Shown: positions 1 through 14,923, counted from the first letter of the stretch. The stretch is DNA of 64,000 nucleotides from Sternotherus odoratus (GCA_032164245.1 JAVMKO010000001.1:12933603-12997602), one strand, 5' to 3'. Notes: generated by a model not told the origin, from the letters alone. Translations and numbers: made by a program.

Positions 1-1114
1 CTACATTTAGGCACCTAAATAGGTGGTCTGATTTTGCAGAAGAACTGGGTACCCACCAGCTCCCATTGATTTTCACTTTTGAAAATCAGGTTCCTTATTT
101 ATATAATATCGTATATTAACTTTAGGGGTAGGCTGGGGTTTTCCAAAGTGCTTAAATGTTTTGGAGGCTTGGGGTGGGATTTTTATAAACTGCTAATCAA
201 TTCAGGAGTAGTAAATATGCTCCTAATTCACTTAGACACTTTGAAAGTCTCACCCTTCGCTATTTCCCATTTAATGGGAATTGGGCATCCAAATCACTTA
301 ATAGCTTCAAAATCTCAGCCATTAGGTGCCTAGTCTAATGTTTTTTAAATCTTGAGCTATCTGTGCAAAACAACATACAAGTTTTCCCTTTAGCATGAAA
401 ATAATTTGTTGGTCATATTGTGGGAGAGGGACAAAATCCTGCAGGCTGTTTTCACAACGTAGAAAACTCACTTTACTTGCTGTCTTCATTGAAATTGTAC
501 TTTTTCCACCCAAGACATTTCTGATTAAAGATAAATTCACACTTCAAAATCTTACTGATCAGTTTGTAAAGACATTGATTTTTGTCATTGATTCTGTCAT
601 CCCCAGCATAATCTTGCATTTCACAGTTTCAGTCTCACTTCTCCCTTTTATTCTTAAGCTTGTCACCATCTTTTATTGCCCCCCGCCCACTCCTCCGATT
701 ACATCCTCTCCCTAACCAGCGATGCCACTTTTGGGGCTGTGGGCCCCAAAAGAGAGGAGGTTGTTGGTGCCCAACATTGTTGAAAGTCATCACTCTCTGG
801 GGATACTTTTTACTATCACCGGCTGCATGAACCTAGCCCTGTGTTTGTTCACCACTCGCAAGGTGAAAAGTGGTCTGTGAGTGCCAAAAGTTGTCATTCA
901 GCGAGGATCATCCCATTTTGTCCTTCTAATGAAAACAACCATTAAAGAAATAATGGTGTTAATCATAGTGAATAGAACTCTAAGTTCCCAGAAAACATTC
1001 AGGGGGCAATAAATTTACATCCAGGGTCTGGTACACCTTCTGTGCCCGGAGTCTTGCCACTAAATGGGGGAGGAAATACATTAACATTTTTATGGCAGCT
1101 GAAACCTAGGCATT
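1..1114. other. Intronic DNA, no gene seen
   Basis: Presumed CAMK1D intron upstream of exon 2. Short open frames here have no recognisable domain and ordinary AT-rich composition. The first 90 bases resemble a diverged hairpin-type interspersed repeat ('tgattttgcagaag ... gaaaatcaggttcc'), but its edges cannot be placed. No promoter or RNA gene was seen. Confidence 0.5.
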
Positions 1115-1122
1115 TCCTAGAG

Positions 1123-1731
1123 CAGTGATGGCAAACCTTTTTGAGCCCAAGTGCCCAAACTACAAACCAAAACGACGTGTTTTTTTTCAAAGTGCCAACA
1201 CCCCCGCTCGACTCGGGACCCCCCCCCCCCCCCCGGCCTCAGCAGCGCGGCTCACCCCCCCCCCCCGGCCTCAGCAGCGCGGCTCACCCCCCCCCCCCCG
1301 GCCTCAGCAGCGCGGCTCGCCCCCCCCCCCGGCCTTGCCTCCCCCCCCTTGCCTTGCCTTGCCTTGCCTCGCCTCCCCCCCTTGCCTTGCCTCGCCTCCC
1401 CTCCCCTCGCCTCGCCTCCCCCCCCCTTGCCTCGCCTCGCCTCGCGTCCCCCCCCCCTTGCCTCGCCTCGCCTCGCCTCGCGTCGCCTCCTGCCTCGCGC
1501 CGCGCCGCGCCTCGGCCCCGCCTCCGCTCTCCTTCTTGCCTTGCCTCGCCTCCTGCCTCGGCCCCGCCTCCGCTCTCCTTCCCGGGCTCCGGCCGTCCTT
1601 TCACTTCCTCCTCCACCACCCGCTCGCCTCTTACTGACCCCGCCCCTCTGCTCCGGCGTTTTGACGGCGTGCCCACAGAGACTGCTCGGCGTGCCGGCAG
1701 CGGCACGCGTGCCACGGGTTCGCCATCACTG
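1123..1731. mobile_element. hAT-type MITE with C-rich minisatellite core
   Basis: The ends are inverted: CAGTGATGGCAAACC on the left and GGGTTCGCCATCACTG on the right. They are flanked by an exact 8-bp target duplication TCCTAGAG (1115-1122 and 1732-1739), the size made by hAT transposases. There is no transposase. The core (about 1205-1600) is C-rich tandem repeat: three copies of a GGCCTCAGCAGCGCGGCTC unit separated by long C runs, then many CTTGCCTCGCCTCCC-like units. The long proline/serine-rich open frames and the reverse glycine/arginine-rich frame across it are by-products of this low complexity, not genes. Confidence 0.88.
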
Positions 1732-2009
1732 TCCTAGAGTAACACCTACTGAAAAGAAACATAAAGGCTGGGCCTTCATTTATTTAATTGCTTTAGAACA
1801 GCAATGAACTCGAGTTCAAAATGGAAGTTTTCTTTAGTTTTACAGCACCATAAATGTACACAGCATGGTACAATAGGTAAAATGAGCTGCATGGATAACA
1901 GAACCTTTCCTTGAAAGACTTGCAGGATAAAGACAAGGAACTGCTGTGATAAACAACCACACACATGCAGAGCACAGGGTTGTTTGTATGTGTCCAAAGC
2001 ATCCGAGAA

Positions 2010-2092
2010 CAGGACCTGAGTTGTGCTTTGAGCAGGGGGTTGGCCTAGATGACCTCCTGAGATTCCTTCCAACCCTGGTATTCTATGAAAAG
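2010..2092 (+). mobile_element. CR1 LINE 3' tail fragment
   Basis: Contains the conserved CR1 3'-UTR words 'ttgagcagggggttggcc', 'tagatgacctcctgag' and 'ccttccaaccctggtattct', ending just before the octamer tail. It is a truncated sense-strand copy with no coding part left. Confidence 0.8.
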
Positions 2093-3116
2093 AACTGGAT
2101 ATTTTTTCTATTAAAAAAGTGAATGGGAATTGAAGGTTCTCAGCAGCTAGGTGACTCAGGACATGTGTGATCATTGATGAGGCTGTTCTAAGCATTAGGG
2201 TTGGCGTGAAAGAATTATTTCCTTCATTAAATAAGGACAGGTATTCAGGCATAATGAAATCACTGCATAGGTCTTTACAAATCCTGTTGCCCTGATTGGT
2301 ACTTTATTGCTCAAGCCTATGTGTGTGAGCCCCAGAATGCAGTGCACCGAAAAGCTATTATCTAAGCCCAGAAGCATGGGGAGACGTGAGGTTACCCTGT
2401 TTGTAGAAATGCCCAAGTCAGATCAGAATCTGGGCCCATTGTTTAGTGAAAGCTCTCTGGAACACCCTGCATGTATGCAAAATGCACAACATACACGTTG
2501 CAGCAATCCCAATAATCTTTTTCTCACTTCCTGTTATAGTTTCCTTATTACTTACTATTAACTACAAAAACCTTTCTGTGTAAATGGAAGCTTTCTCTTT
2601 CCTAATCACCATCCTCCTGCTCTTCCTGGATTCTTTTATCCATTCCTGCAATGATTCATTCAGTTCTTTCACATCCAAGGGAGCAACTGTGAGGTCACAA
2701 ATCCTTGACTGTGTCATCAGATCTATGAATCATGAAGGAAGAGCCTGGCCATGAAGAGGCAAAGCTTCTGTTTATTCACAGACACCTACATAACCAGCTG
2801 GGAAATGAAAACTCAGAGAAAGTTCATGGCAGTTTAATGAGGTCATGATCAAATATTAACGTTTTAAGAGCTTGCTGGAGCATGGCTGTGGTTTGTTCAG
2901 GTGGCTAGTGACTTGTCTTTTTATGGAGTGCTATGTGGCTGGCAGAATAATCTTCTGACTGAAGGAAAACATATCCTGGTTCTTTTTATATTATATAAAT
3001 ATGATAATGCAGCTGCATGACCTTAGTCTGTGATCTTCTCAGATAAGCAATTGGCTGTGAGACCTATAGGGCAAACCAAAGTGCTGCTGTGAATGTTTTT
3101 TGATTAGCTGTACTGT
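2093..3116. other. Intronic DNA, no feature recognised
   Basis: AT-rich sequence with no long open frame of recognisable type, no splice-flanked conserved exon and no repeat I can name. Confidence 0.4.
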
Positions 3117-3475
3117 AGAAATTGCCATTCTGAACCAGAACCAATGTTCATCTAGTGCAGTATCCTGTCTCTGACCAGTATCACATACTTCAGAAAGACG
3201 ATATAAGAGATGTATGTCCCCCCCCCCCACACACACACACTCTTGGAAGTTAGTGGTTGGCTTGTATCCTCATATATATCCTTTATACATTTTCTGCTAT
3301 CTGATGTAACTGTGGGTGTTCATATTGTGGGTATTCATTCATGTACACGCCTGATCCTGTTTTGAATCCTCTTACGCTCTTTGCTTCAGTAATCTCTTGT
3401 AGCAGTTTGTTCCGAGTGTTAGTTTTACATTGCGTAAAAAAGACTCATTAGCTATTCTTCTTCTCTATCTGAATC
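3117..3475 (-). mobile_element. Old CR1 fragment, antisense
   Basis: The words 'ttcatctagtgcagtatcctgtctctgacc' (split by drift) and 'agcagtttgttccgagtg' match the reverse complement of the CR1 3' region. It is heavily diverged. A short C run followed by a CA repeat lies at about 3218-3240. Confidence 0.6.
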
Positions 3476-3639
3476 AGGATTGAACAAATGGTGCTGGGGC
3501 ACACTGGGCAGCTGGATGTGCCATCTTTCAAGGGAGATTTATAGTCCTGGTCCTGACCTCTGGTGATCCTTTCAGTCCCATGCACTGTTAGCAATAATCA
3601 AATTCCAAATATCTTGGTCAAGGATCACTAAGCAAGTGC

Positions 3640-3928
3640 TTATGAACATTTATGAACAAGGCCTCCTAAAATCCCAGAGAGAGAAGCATTACTACAGGTG
3701 GGAAATTTAGGCAGAAGATGCTAAGCGATTTACTTGAAGTCACATGTTAAGTCAGTAGCAAAATGAGGAGTAGAATTTTGGAGGTTCTAGGTTCTAGACC
3801 TGTGCTTATACTACTTTGATTGTAAGCCTCTTGGGCACGGACTTTTCTGTTTCTCTGTGTTTGTACAGCTCCTAGCACAACAGGGTCCCAGTCCATGCCT
3901 AAGCTTTTAGGTGCAGTGGTAATACTAA
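3640..3928. repeat. Ancient MIR/L2-like SINE-LINE debris
   Basis: The first half resembles antisense MIR core ('gatttacttgaagtcacatg ... agtagaattt'). The second half ('gattgtaagcctcttggg', 'tgtacagctcctagcaca') is the typical end of an old L2/MIR-type repeat common in amniotes. Edges are approximate. Confidence 0.45.
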
Positions 3929-5013
3929 TATATATATATAAAAGTCAAATGGTGTATGCGTGTATGCGTGCGTGTATGTACGTGCACTTACTCCTTCCAC
4001 ACTGTTTGAGCTAGAGACTTGAAATTTGGTACAGTTATAGGTCTTAGGGTCCTAATCAGGGTAAGAGTAGAAAATTTTTCAAATCTCACCTCTGACGCCC
4101 CCCAGGGGTGAAATTATTTAAAGGTCAATCACATCAGCTGGGCAGCTGCTGTTCTCTGTGACATAGTTATGATGTCATAATACCCCCTCCAACGGACCCT
4201 GCATTCGCTCAGCTCTCTGCTCCCTCCCCCCTCCAACGGACCCCGCACTCGCTCAGCTCTCTGTCCCCTCCCCCCTCCAACGGACCCCGCACTCGGTCAG
4301 CTCTCTACCCCCTCCCCCCTCCAACGGACCCCGCACTCGCTCAGCTCTCTGCCCGCTCCCCACCTCCGACGGACCCGAGTTGGGTTTGGTCGGAGGGTAA
4401 GTGAGGTAGGGGTGTCGGGTTTGGTCGGGGGGTGAGGTGGGGGTGTCGGGTTTGGTCGGGGGGTAAGTGAGCCGGGGGTGTTGGGTTTGGTCTGGGGTGG
4501 GTGGGAAGGTGTCAGGGTGGGTGAGGGGTGAGGGGTGGGTGTTGGGATTGGTCAGGGGGTGTTGGTTTTGGTGGGGGGGTAAGGTGGGGGTGTTGGGTTT
4601 GGTTGGGGGGGTGAGGAGGAGGGTCGGGGTTGGTCGAGGGGTAAGTGAGGTGTGGGTGTCGGGTTTGTTTGTGGTGGTAGGTTGGGATGTCGGGTTTGGT
4701 TGGGGGGGAAAGTGAGGTGGGTGTGTCAGGTTTGGTCTACGGGGGGTGAGGTGTGGGTGTTGGTCAGGGGATGTTGGGGTTGGTAGGGGGGTGACGTGGG
4801 GGTGTTGGGTTTGGGTGGGGGGGGTGAAAATGTGAGTCAGGGTTGGTCGAGGGGTAAGTGAGGTGGGGGTGTCAGGTTTGGTCCGGGGGGTGAGGTGGAG
4901 GTGTCAGGTTTGCTCTCTGCCCCCTCCCCCCTCCAACGGACCCCGCACTCGCTTAGCTCTCTGCCCCCTCCCCACCTCCGACGGACCCGAGCAACGCCGG
5001 GTATTTTCGCTAG
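3929..5013 (+). mobile_element. Helitron-like non-autonomous element
   Basis: The 3' end shows Helitron hallmarks: a short GC hairpin (ACCCG, loop, CGGGT at about 4985-5002), a short spacer, then CTAG (5010-5013) followed by T. The 5' region has a TATATATAAAAG start and the 'tgagctagagacttgaaat' stretch that I associate with turtle Helitron-like repeats. No Rep/helicase is encoded. The interior is tandem repeat (C-rich units at 4187-4365 and 4918-4990, G-rich units between). The 5' end is uncertain because the expected TC is not clear. The 3' end lies 153 bp before the CAMK1D exon. Confidence 0.6.
4187..4365. repeat. Minisatellite, about 44-bp unit, four copies
   Basis: Four consecutive units begin with 'ccccctccaacggaccc' and contain 'ctcgctcagctctctg'. 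They differ by a few substitutions. A fifth copy lies at about 4918-4990 on the far side of a G-rich block (4380-4905) built from 'ggtgtcgggtttggtc' units. The spacers are not unique sequence, so this is not a CRISPR array. Confidence 0.8.
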
Positions 5014-5023
5014 TAGTTTATAA

Positions 5024-7650
<2,627 letters not shown>

Positions 7651-7667
7651 TTTTTTTTAAAAAAGCA

Positions 7668-8012
7668 TTGGGGTGTGGGGTCTGGCCAGGATGTACAGTG
7701 TGGGAGGGGGTTCAGGGAGGGGGTGCAGGGTCTGTGACAAAGTTAGGGTGCAGCAGCAGGCTGGGGCTTGGGGTGCAGGGTCTGGCCAGGAGTTAGGATG
7801 CAGGAGGGGACTCAGGGTTGGGGCAGGAGGCTGCGGTGTGGAGCGTTTACTTGGGGCAGCTCCCATTTTGATGCAATGGGGGTGCAGGAGCTCCTGTTTG
7901 TTGCTCAGGGTGGGGGTGCAGATGTGGGGGGTGGGTGCAGGAGTCAGGAAGGCCATGGGGGTGGGGGCATGTGAGAGGAGTGATGGCTCGGGGTGGGGGC
8001 TGGGGTGTGTCA
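7668..8012. repeat. G-rich degenerate minisatellite
   Basis: Imperfect units such as 'ggggtgcagggtctggcca' recur at about 40-bp spacing, with 'ggtgcaggag' variants. Open frames across it on both strands are low-complexity artefacts. It may be the core of a larger repeat whose ends I cannot see. Confidence 0.6.
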
Positions 8013-8351
8013 AGCAGACACTCCAAATGAATTCTCTATTTGATAAGCAGATATTAGACATAGCTTTAAACGTGGTTGTGCGGATCCTGAGCAGCAGTTG
8101 CTAGGCTGCCTAGGTATCTCTAATTGTCCTGCTTTTGGTTCTGGTGAGCTTAATGCCCAGGGTGCGTTTTAGTGTGTATGTTGTCTAGTGCCAGAGCCTT
8201 GGGCTGATTCACAAGACCGTAAGGATTGTTGGTGGCCGTTACCCAGCTGTCGGATCCTGAGCTTGGTGCATGACTGTAGGAGGTGACAGTGATTCACCTC
8301 CATTCCACGAGAGAGACGTACAGAGCTACTAGGAGTAGATGCAGAGATCAC

Positions 8352-8462
8352 ATATTAATATATTCTATGGCCAGAAGGCACCACTGTGCTCATCTAGTCT
8401 GACCTCCTGCATAACCCTGGCCATGGAACTTCCCCAAAATAATTCCTGTTGGAACGAGAGCT
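8352..8462 (-). mobile_element. CR1 3' fragment, antisense
   Basis: 'tcatctagtctgacctcctg' followed by 'cttccccaaaataattcc' is the reverse complement of the CR1 3' UTR. Truncated and non-coding. Confidence 0.8.
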
Positions 8463-8989
8463 TATCTTTCAGAAGAAGCATCTCATGCGAATATGCAGAC
8501 CTCTTTGGATCCCCGTCCTTCCCTTTGTCCTTGCACTGTCCCTATGGAGGTTGCTAATGCCATTAGCTCTCACAGGAGAAGAGAAAGGACCATGCTAATA
8601 GTGACACAAACAGAATATTTGTGATCTCTTTGGGGAAGAGTCTCTAGCCAAGAGTTCTGTCTTCCCCTTCCCTCTGCCCAATCTGCAAAGGATGGGCATA
8701 TATTACAGCCCCAACTAGAGAGCGTTACCTCAAGCTGTGGCAGCCCATTCTTTTAGCTCTGGAGGTCCCCGGTGCTATCCCTGGTGGCTTGCCCACGAGT
8801 AGCATCCGTCACATAAGGAATCCACCCAAACTATTTACAGTCCTGTAGTGACAGAGGCCCCGGAGGGTTCACCTGAGAGCTAGGAGATGACATTGTGGAG
8901 GCACTCAGCACTCACAGTACTGCCCTGACTCCATGATGGGGGTTGGTTCCTCACAACTGATAGGCAACCACAGGAAATCTGAGAGGAGC

Positions 8990-9364
8990 CATGCGCAACA
9001 TCACTCTTCACTGGACGACAGCTGCCAGCAGCCTCAGGCCCTTCAAATTGCTGCAGGGCCCCCACTGTGGGAGCCCAGGGGAGGCTGCGGCGGTGTTCCC
9101 GCAGCAGTTTAAAGGGCCCGGTGTGGTAGCGGCACACTGGGGTCTTTAAATAGCTATTGGAGCCCCGCCGCCGCTTCCCTGGGGTTCCGGCAACAGGGCT
9201 CCCGTCCCCGCAGAGCCCCACTGCCGGAGCCCTGGGGAGGCTGCGGCGGGGCTCCGACCCCTAGCTCCGCCCCTTCCGCCCAAGGCCTCACCCCTTCCGG
9301 GGACCAGAGCTGGCTCCAGCCCAGCCTCCGTACCGGTAAGAGGCTGCATTTACTTTCACCCCTG
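8990..9364. mobile_element. Partial GC-rich hAT-like repeat, sister of 17390-18249
   Basis: Shares with the 17.4-kb element the words 'tttaaatagctattggagcc', 'ggggaggctgcggcgggg' and 'taccggtaag', and ends in 'TTTACTTTCACCCCTG' (9364), the inverted form of that element's left end. The left terminus is missing and no target duplication can be read. No gene. Confidence 0.65.
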
Positions 9365-10060
9365 GTTATACTTACCCCATTGGTCCAGTGGAGGTTTGTC
9401 TGCATCTCCCTTCCAAGTCGATGTAGGTCTCTGTAGCTGCAGAGTCCCACCAGATCTGGCAGACTACATACCTCTGAAGTGCCAGACTGACAATTTGGAT
9501 CCTAGTGAGTTTTTCATATATTAAAATGGAGCGTAGAAAAACCTTTCTATTTAGGATCAACTTTAGATATCATAAAACCTAATATTAGAGCAGGAAACTG
9601 GGATTCAGGACTCCTGGATCCTATTCCTGGCATGCCATTGATTTCCTCTATTACCTTAAGTATCTCACATCTTATTTTACGCAACTATAGTTTGTGAAAT
9701 AATTTTTTTCCTATTAACTTTTGATTAAATTAATGTATATAAAACAACAAACTATACATAAACTTCTCATAAAGTGTCAACCACTGGCTACCTAATCTTA
9801 ACTATATTTAAAACATTTGATTATGTACAATATGAATGGTTAAAGTACAAATTGATTATTTGTATTGCACAGTTGACAAACAAATTGTTTATAGCTGAAA
9901 AAAATTAAAACAAGATAAATAACAGAAGCAAACTTTAGAGAAGAGGAGGGAAGAAAGTAGGCAGAGAAGATGTGAAGGTGAGGGGGGGCCTCTAGGGATT
10001 TAATAGGATCATCCTGGTACTTCCAGGAGAGCATTCGATATCTCTGAGATATTAAGTTTT
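9365..10060. other. AT-rich intronic DNA
   Basis: Long AT-rich stretch (especially 9650-9950) with no recognisable gene. It may include the 3' UTR of the antisense LINE at 10061. Confidence 0.4.
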
Positions 10061-10700
10061 TCAGTTACGATATAGACTTCTTTCCAGGGTGTCCAACCTT
10101 ACAATGTCTGTGCTCCAGTCTTCAACTGTGGGTTGCTTTTTGGATTTCCATTTTTGTAGCACTAGTCTTTTAGCAATTATTAGTGCCAAAGTTCTTCATA
10201 TTTATTTAGCTTCCAATTAATATCCATTATGTTTAAAATTACATGTTTAGCTTGGAACACGATTTTATTTGTTAGGAAAAAAAATAACAGCAATTTACAG
10301 TTCTGGCCAAACATTCAGCTGTAAGAGCGTTCCTGGAGCGTATGGGTTAAATTAGTGTCTGCTGAATCACAGCGCCAATATTTGTTTGAATTTGTGGCAC
10401 CTGTTTTGAACAATCGGAGAAGGGTTCACTGCATCCTCTGTATGAGTTTCCACTAGATTAATCTTAACCAGAGGTCCAAGGAGCAGTTCAAAGCACTGGC
10501 TAAAATTTGTTTCCATTAGTTAGCAGAGAATAATTGGCCTATTTCCTCCCCTTGTTTCTATTCTAGGATATCCATGTTTAATTCAAGTTTGTTGGCCAAA
10601 TTTGCAGATAGTGTTGCCGTAGGTCTTGGTAATCTGGGTAATATCTGAAGAAATGAAAGCCGTTCATCTGAGTCTGGGATAGTGCAGACATCAGGGTAAA
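10061..10700 (-). pseudogene. L1-type LINE ORF2 C-terminal remnant
   Basis: On the minus strand, starting near 10190, the frame reads ALIIAKRLVLQKWKSKK, then VEDWSTDIVRL and TLERSLYR, then a stop at 10061-10063. This is the usual C-terminal pattern of L1-clade ORF2 proteins (alanine/leucine helix, KWK, then a short EDW helix). Upstream (higher coordinates) the frame is broken and I could only follow scattered similarity. A decayed retrotransposon, not a host gene. Confidence 0.6.
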
Positions 10701-12034
10701 ACTAATGGGAGATGGCACATTTAAGTTGGACATATTGCTATTTCTCTTAGTCTCTAGATCAGGGGCAGTCCATACGGACTGTGAAACAAATATGGACCAC
10801 TAGAGTCTTTTAAACAGACTGCACATTTTTTTTATTATTATCATTATAGTTATTTTTATGTACAGATACATTGGAAAAATATTAGAATATGATATCGGAA
10901 TTGAAAGGCTTAATCAATAAACAGAGAAATTGGAAAAAAAATATGAGAAAATGTATGAGAAATCTGTTTAAAAGTTTCTCATAAACTGGTTCTCAAATCT
11001 TAAGTGTTCCTTCAATGAGAGCTCACTCCTTTGCCACTGAAATCAATGGCAAAATTCTCCATTGTGTGGGAGGAGCAGGCCTGTGAACATAAACAATGAA
11101 ATACCGGAACAGGACAAGAGTGCATCTTGTCTGGCGGCCTGCCCCTGACAAAAGCTGGTGGCCCCATTTCACCAGGATATTTTAGCACATGCCTAACTTT
11201 AAATAGTGAATAGTCCCAGTAAAGTCAATAGACTGTTCACATGCTTAAGTTTACACACGTGCCAAAATACCTTGTTGAAGCATCAGATACTTCAGACAAG
11301 GATGAAAATCCCACAGTGCACCTGTATCCAGTACTACTCCAAAAGAGCCCCCAACCAGGGATCAGATTATGCCCTGAAGCATGATGATGAATAGCCTTTG
11401 TAATTGCTACCCCGGCTGTATGTAACTGCACAGAACGTAGAAGATTGGCCAAAGTTGTACACACATTATATTTCACTGTGCACAAAATCTAGTTTCAGAT
11501 CAGAATCTGAGCATTATTATTTTAGGCCACTCAGTGATTTAATTATTTTTAAATGGAAATGTTGAGATACTATGTGCTACAATTGGCTAGGGGAGGAAAG
11601 CTGTTTACCATTTATTAAGGTCTCAGTAAGCACTAGGGGCTTGATCGTAAGTCCACAGTGGAAAGATTCCCATTGAGTTGAGTGAATTTTGGATTAGGCT
11701 GTAGGTGACCCACCTAAAAAGGAATAGGACTGTAGGAGGCCTTGCTTCTGGACTGTTCTGCTGGCCAATGTGCAGTGGGAGGAGGAAGGGCCATGGTTGA
11801 TTACTTCCTTCCCGTTTGGGGTGGCCAGCATGGCTACTGCCACAGGCCTCAACCAGACCTTTCACTGAGAAAAGTGCAAGGACTGTGATGGATGGACCAT
11901 GGACCCAGGCCTGTACCATAAAAATCAGTGAGCGTTTACCAGTAGCTATGGTATAGAATCAGACCCCAAGTGTTCCTTACACCCCCCCTGCCTGCTTTCA
12001 CATCTGTGCAAGGGCCATGGATGACGGCTGCCAT
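10701..12034. other. Intronic DNA, no feature recognised
   Basis: No splice-flanked conserved frame, RNA gene or clear repeat. The short open frames here have no family resemblance. Confidence 0.4.
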
Positions 12035-12200
12035 CTTGACTGTCAACTGGGGACCTCCAGAATGAAAACCATGAGATGCTCCAGCTTGAGCTAAAAAAAA
12101 GAGTATGTTCTAGATGGAGATGTAACAGATTCACATCCTCTGTGAATGGGGCACAGTGGGGAACCTGTAACACACACTCACCAGTGTGTTACACTAGCAC
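12035..12200 (-). repeat. tRNA-like interspersed repeat, copy 1
   Basis: Shares 'actggggacctcNagaa ... catga' and a terminal 'tgtaacacac' block with 24755-24905, and more loosely with 35890-36040. The pattern resembles the reverse complement of a tRNA-derived SINE. Diverged, not a functional tRNA. Confidence 0.45.
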
Positions 12201-12854
12201 CCTGTGACCCTAAATGGAACCCCAAGAAAAATACAGGATGTGGGGGGAAGGATGGGGGTGGGATATTCTGATTTACTTTCTACTTTTTAAATAGATCAAT
12301 GAATTCCACTCTGTTGCTTTTGTAGTATAGTGCAAAATTCTTCCATTCATGGTTATTGCGTGAGTGTGAATGTGTTGAAAGATGAATTTACTTTTAAACA
12401 GGTTCTCATAGAAGGTAGGTGATGTGAAAGATTCCAAACAAGCACCAGTTTGTGGTTCTATTTACATTTTTTAATTTTTTTAAAATTTTCTCTTTTTAAA
12501 ACACTGGGGGGGAAATCTGCTGGATTTTCCTCTCTGTTGTACTGGTTTTAGTCAGGAGGAACTACACTGGTCAGTGGAATTACATCTGTGGAAAACCAGC
12601 ATATCAAAATTGAGATTCGGGTCCATTGGGTTCAAAACTGACTAATAAGAATCAGTAAACCATGGTTAAGAACAGTGCATGTCCCAAAGTTTAGACATGT
12701 TTTTAATTTGACATCAGTGATTTGAGCAGCCTGTGTGTTGTGAAACAAATACCGTATGCCACACTAACCATAGTCTGCTTTAGCCATTTCCCACCGAACA
12801 TGCTCAACAGTGTTATTTTTACAATTCTCTATAAATGATCTGATTGTTTCCCCC

Positions 12855-13749
12855 TGTAACGGGGTCGGTCACTCACCCCTGCGGCGCCCCCGTCTGGTCA
12901 TCTCGGGAATTAGCTCTTTTGGCCCAGGAGCACCCTCTGCCGACCAACGTCCGCTTCTCCACACCTGGCTCCGTGCCCTTCCCGGACCTCGGAGCCCCTT
13001 TCTGAGGGTGCTGCACCCTGCAGTACCCCCCTGGTCTTAAGGGTCTCACCTCCCCAGGGAACCCAATGCCCACTATCCCCAACTCGCCTCAGAATGTGCC
13101 ACTGTCAGTCACTACTTGCCCCCGCTCACTGGGGCGGACTGCAGTCTCATGGCTGCTCATCACAGGCAAGAAGGGGTTGGCCTGCTGCTGCTATTACCAG
13201 CCCTGGGCCACCTCCTGGCAACCCCCAGTACCCCGTGGGTCAGGCGTCCTCTAGGCCCAGCGAGCTGGGGCCTTCTCGCTAGAGTTTAAGCTCCCTGGCT
13301 CCCAGCTGCCTCACCCACGCCCTGTCCCAGTCTGGGTACCCTGGTACAGGCTCCGTGCAGCCAGGCCCTGTCTCCCACTAGTCATAGGGGAGACTGACTT
13401 TAGGCCCTTGCCTGCACTTGCAGCCTGGGGCTCCCAGGCTAGAGCTTTGCCCAGCTCCTTCCACCTAGCCCCAGCCCTGCACCCAGCCTAGTACCTTCCT
13501 TACAGCTTCCTGCAGCAGGCCTGTCTCCCTCTGCTTACTGCGGAGACTCCCCCCCTGCTTCTCTGCCTCCCAGCCCTTATATCCTGGCTGGGAGTGTTTG
13601 GGGCGTGGCCACACAGCTGCACCTAACTCCCAATCAGCCTGGGAGTTTGCAGGCTTCCCTGGCTACAGCCCCTTCCCTGCCTGTTTTAAACCCCTTTTGG
13701 GGCTTTTCCAAGCCCCTTCCGGTAGGGGGCGGGCGGACACCCCGCCACA
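12855..13749. mobile_element. Solo LTR (copy 1), 895 bp
   Basis: Starts TGTAACGGGGTC and ends CCGCCACA, i.e. TG...CA, and is bounded by CCCCC on both sides (12850-12854, 13750-13754), compatible with a 5-bp target duplication. It is homologous to the LTR at 62813-63456: both have 'tcacccctg(c/t)ggcgcc' near the start, 'agtcactacttgcccccgct' or its close variant in the middle, and a TATA-like 'ttatatcc / ttatacagg' near the right end. No gag, pol or env sequence adjoins it. Whether it is an ERV or a Gypsy LTR cannot be told from this. Confidence 0.75.
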
Positions 13750-14022
13750 CCCCCCCACAAACCTAGAAAAAGCCCTTAACCAGAACATATCCAATTTCAG
13801 ATTTGAGCCACATTTTTAAAAAAAAGACAATCCCCCCACTATACCTTACCCCCTTCCCAGAAGAAAAAGTCTTAACTCCATCCCCCAACTTCAAATGGTT
13901 AACATTTTTTAAAATTGGGGAAAGTGTGAGTGTGTAATTATTGCTCTCGCATAACTCAAAAACAGCTAGTAATAAACAGTAATGAATAATAGTAATGAAC
14001 GGTTTACAGTAATAAACAGAAA

Positions 14023-14923
14023 TTTAATGTGGATAAATGTAAAGTAATGCACATTGGAAAAAATAACCCCAACTATACATACAATATGATGGGGGCTAAT
14101 TTAGCTACAACCAATCAGGAAAAAGACCTGGGAGTCATTGTGGATAGTTCTCTGAAGGCAGTGTGCAGCGGCAGTCAAAAAAGCAAACAGGATGTTAGGA
14201 ATCATTAAAAAAGGGATAAAGAATAAGTCGGAGAATATCTTATTGCCCTTATACAAATCCATGGTGCGCCCACATCTAGAATACTGCGTACAAATGTGGT
14301 CTCCTCATCTCAAAAAGGATATACTGGCACTAGAAAAGGTTCAGAGAAGGGCAACTAAAATGATCAGGGGTTTGGAACGGGTCCCATATGAAGAGAGATT
14401 AAAGAGGCTAGGACTTTTTAGCTTGGAAAAGAGGAGACTAAGGGGGGATATGATAGAGGTATATAAAATTATGAGTGGTGTGGAGGAAGTAAATAAGGAA
14501 AAATTATTTACTTGTTCCCAAAATAGAAGAACTAGGGGCCACTCAATGAAATTGGCGTGCAGCAGGTTTAAAACAAATAAAAGGAAGTTCTTCTTCACAC
14601 AGCGCACAGTCAACCTGTGGAACTCCTTACCTGAGGAGGCTGTGAAGGCTAGGACTATAACAGGGTTTAAAAGAGAGCTGGATAAATTCATGGAGGCTAA
14701 GTCCATAAATGGCTATTAGCCGGGATGGGTAATGAATGGTGTCCCTAGCCTCTGTCTGTCAGAGGGGGGTGATGGATGGCAGGAGAGAGATCGCTCGATC
14801 ATGCCTGTTAGGTTCACTCACTCCGGGGCACCTGGCATTGGCCACTGTCGGTAGACAGGATGCTGGGCTAGATGGACCTTTGGTCTGACCCAGTATGGCC
14901 GTTCTTATGTTCTTATGTTCTTA
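14023..14923 (+). pseudogene. CR1 LINE ORF2 C-terminal segment and 3' end
   Basis: A 5'-truncated CR1 retrotransposon. From 14023 the frame encodes the CR1 reverse-transcriptase palm/thumb motif region (FNVDKCKVMHIGKNN, then EKDLGVIVDSSL). A small deletion near 14158 shifts the frame. The second part is open from 14192 to 14719 (SMVRPHLEYCVQMWSP, KVQRRATKMIRGLE, TVNLWNSLPEEAV), then stop, the conserved 3' UTR ('ggacctttggtctgaccc'), and terminal GTTCTTAT repeats ending at 14923. With 175 codons open this is one of the younger CR1 copies here, but it lacks the endonuclease and most of the RT. Confidence 0.93.

Noticed and set aside
1125..1807. Overlapping proline/serine-rich open frames of 170-218 codons, and a reverse glycine/arginine-rich frame
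   Set aside because: They exist only because the C-rich minisatellite core of a hAT MITE lacks stops in several frames; three frames are open at once and none has a domain.
4187..4990. Regular 44-bp repeats that could be taken for a CRISPR array
   Set aside because: Units are contiguous with no unique spacers, in a vertebrate intron, inside a Helitron-like element.
14192..14719. 175-codon open frame as a host gene
   Set aside because: The sequence is the end of CR1 ORF2 followed by the CR1 3' UTR and octamer tail.
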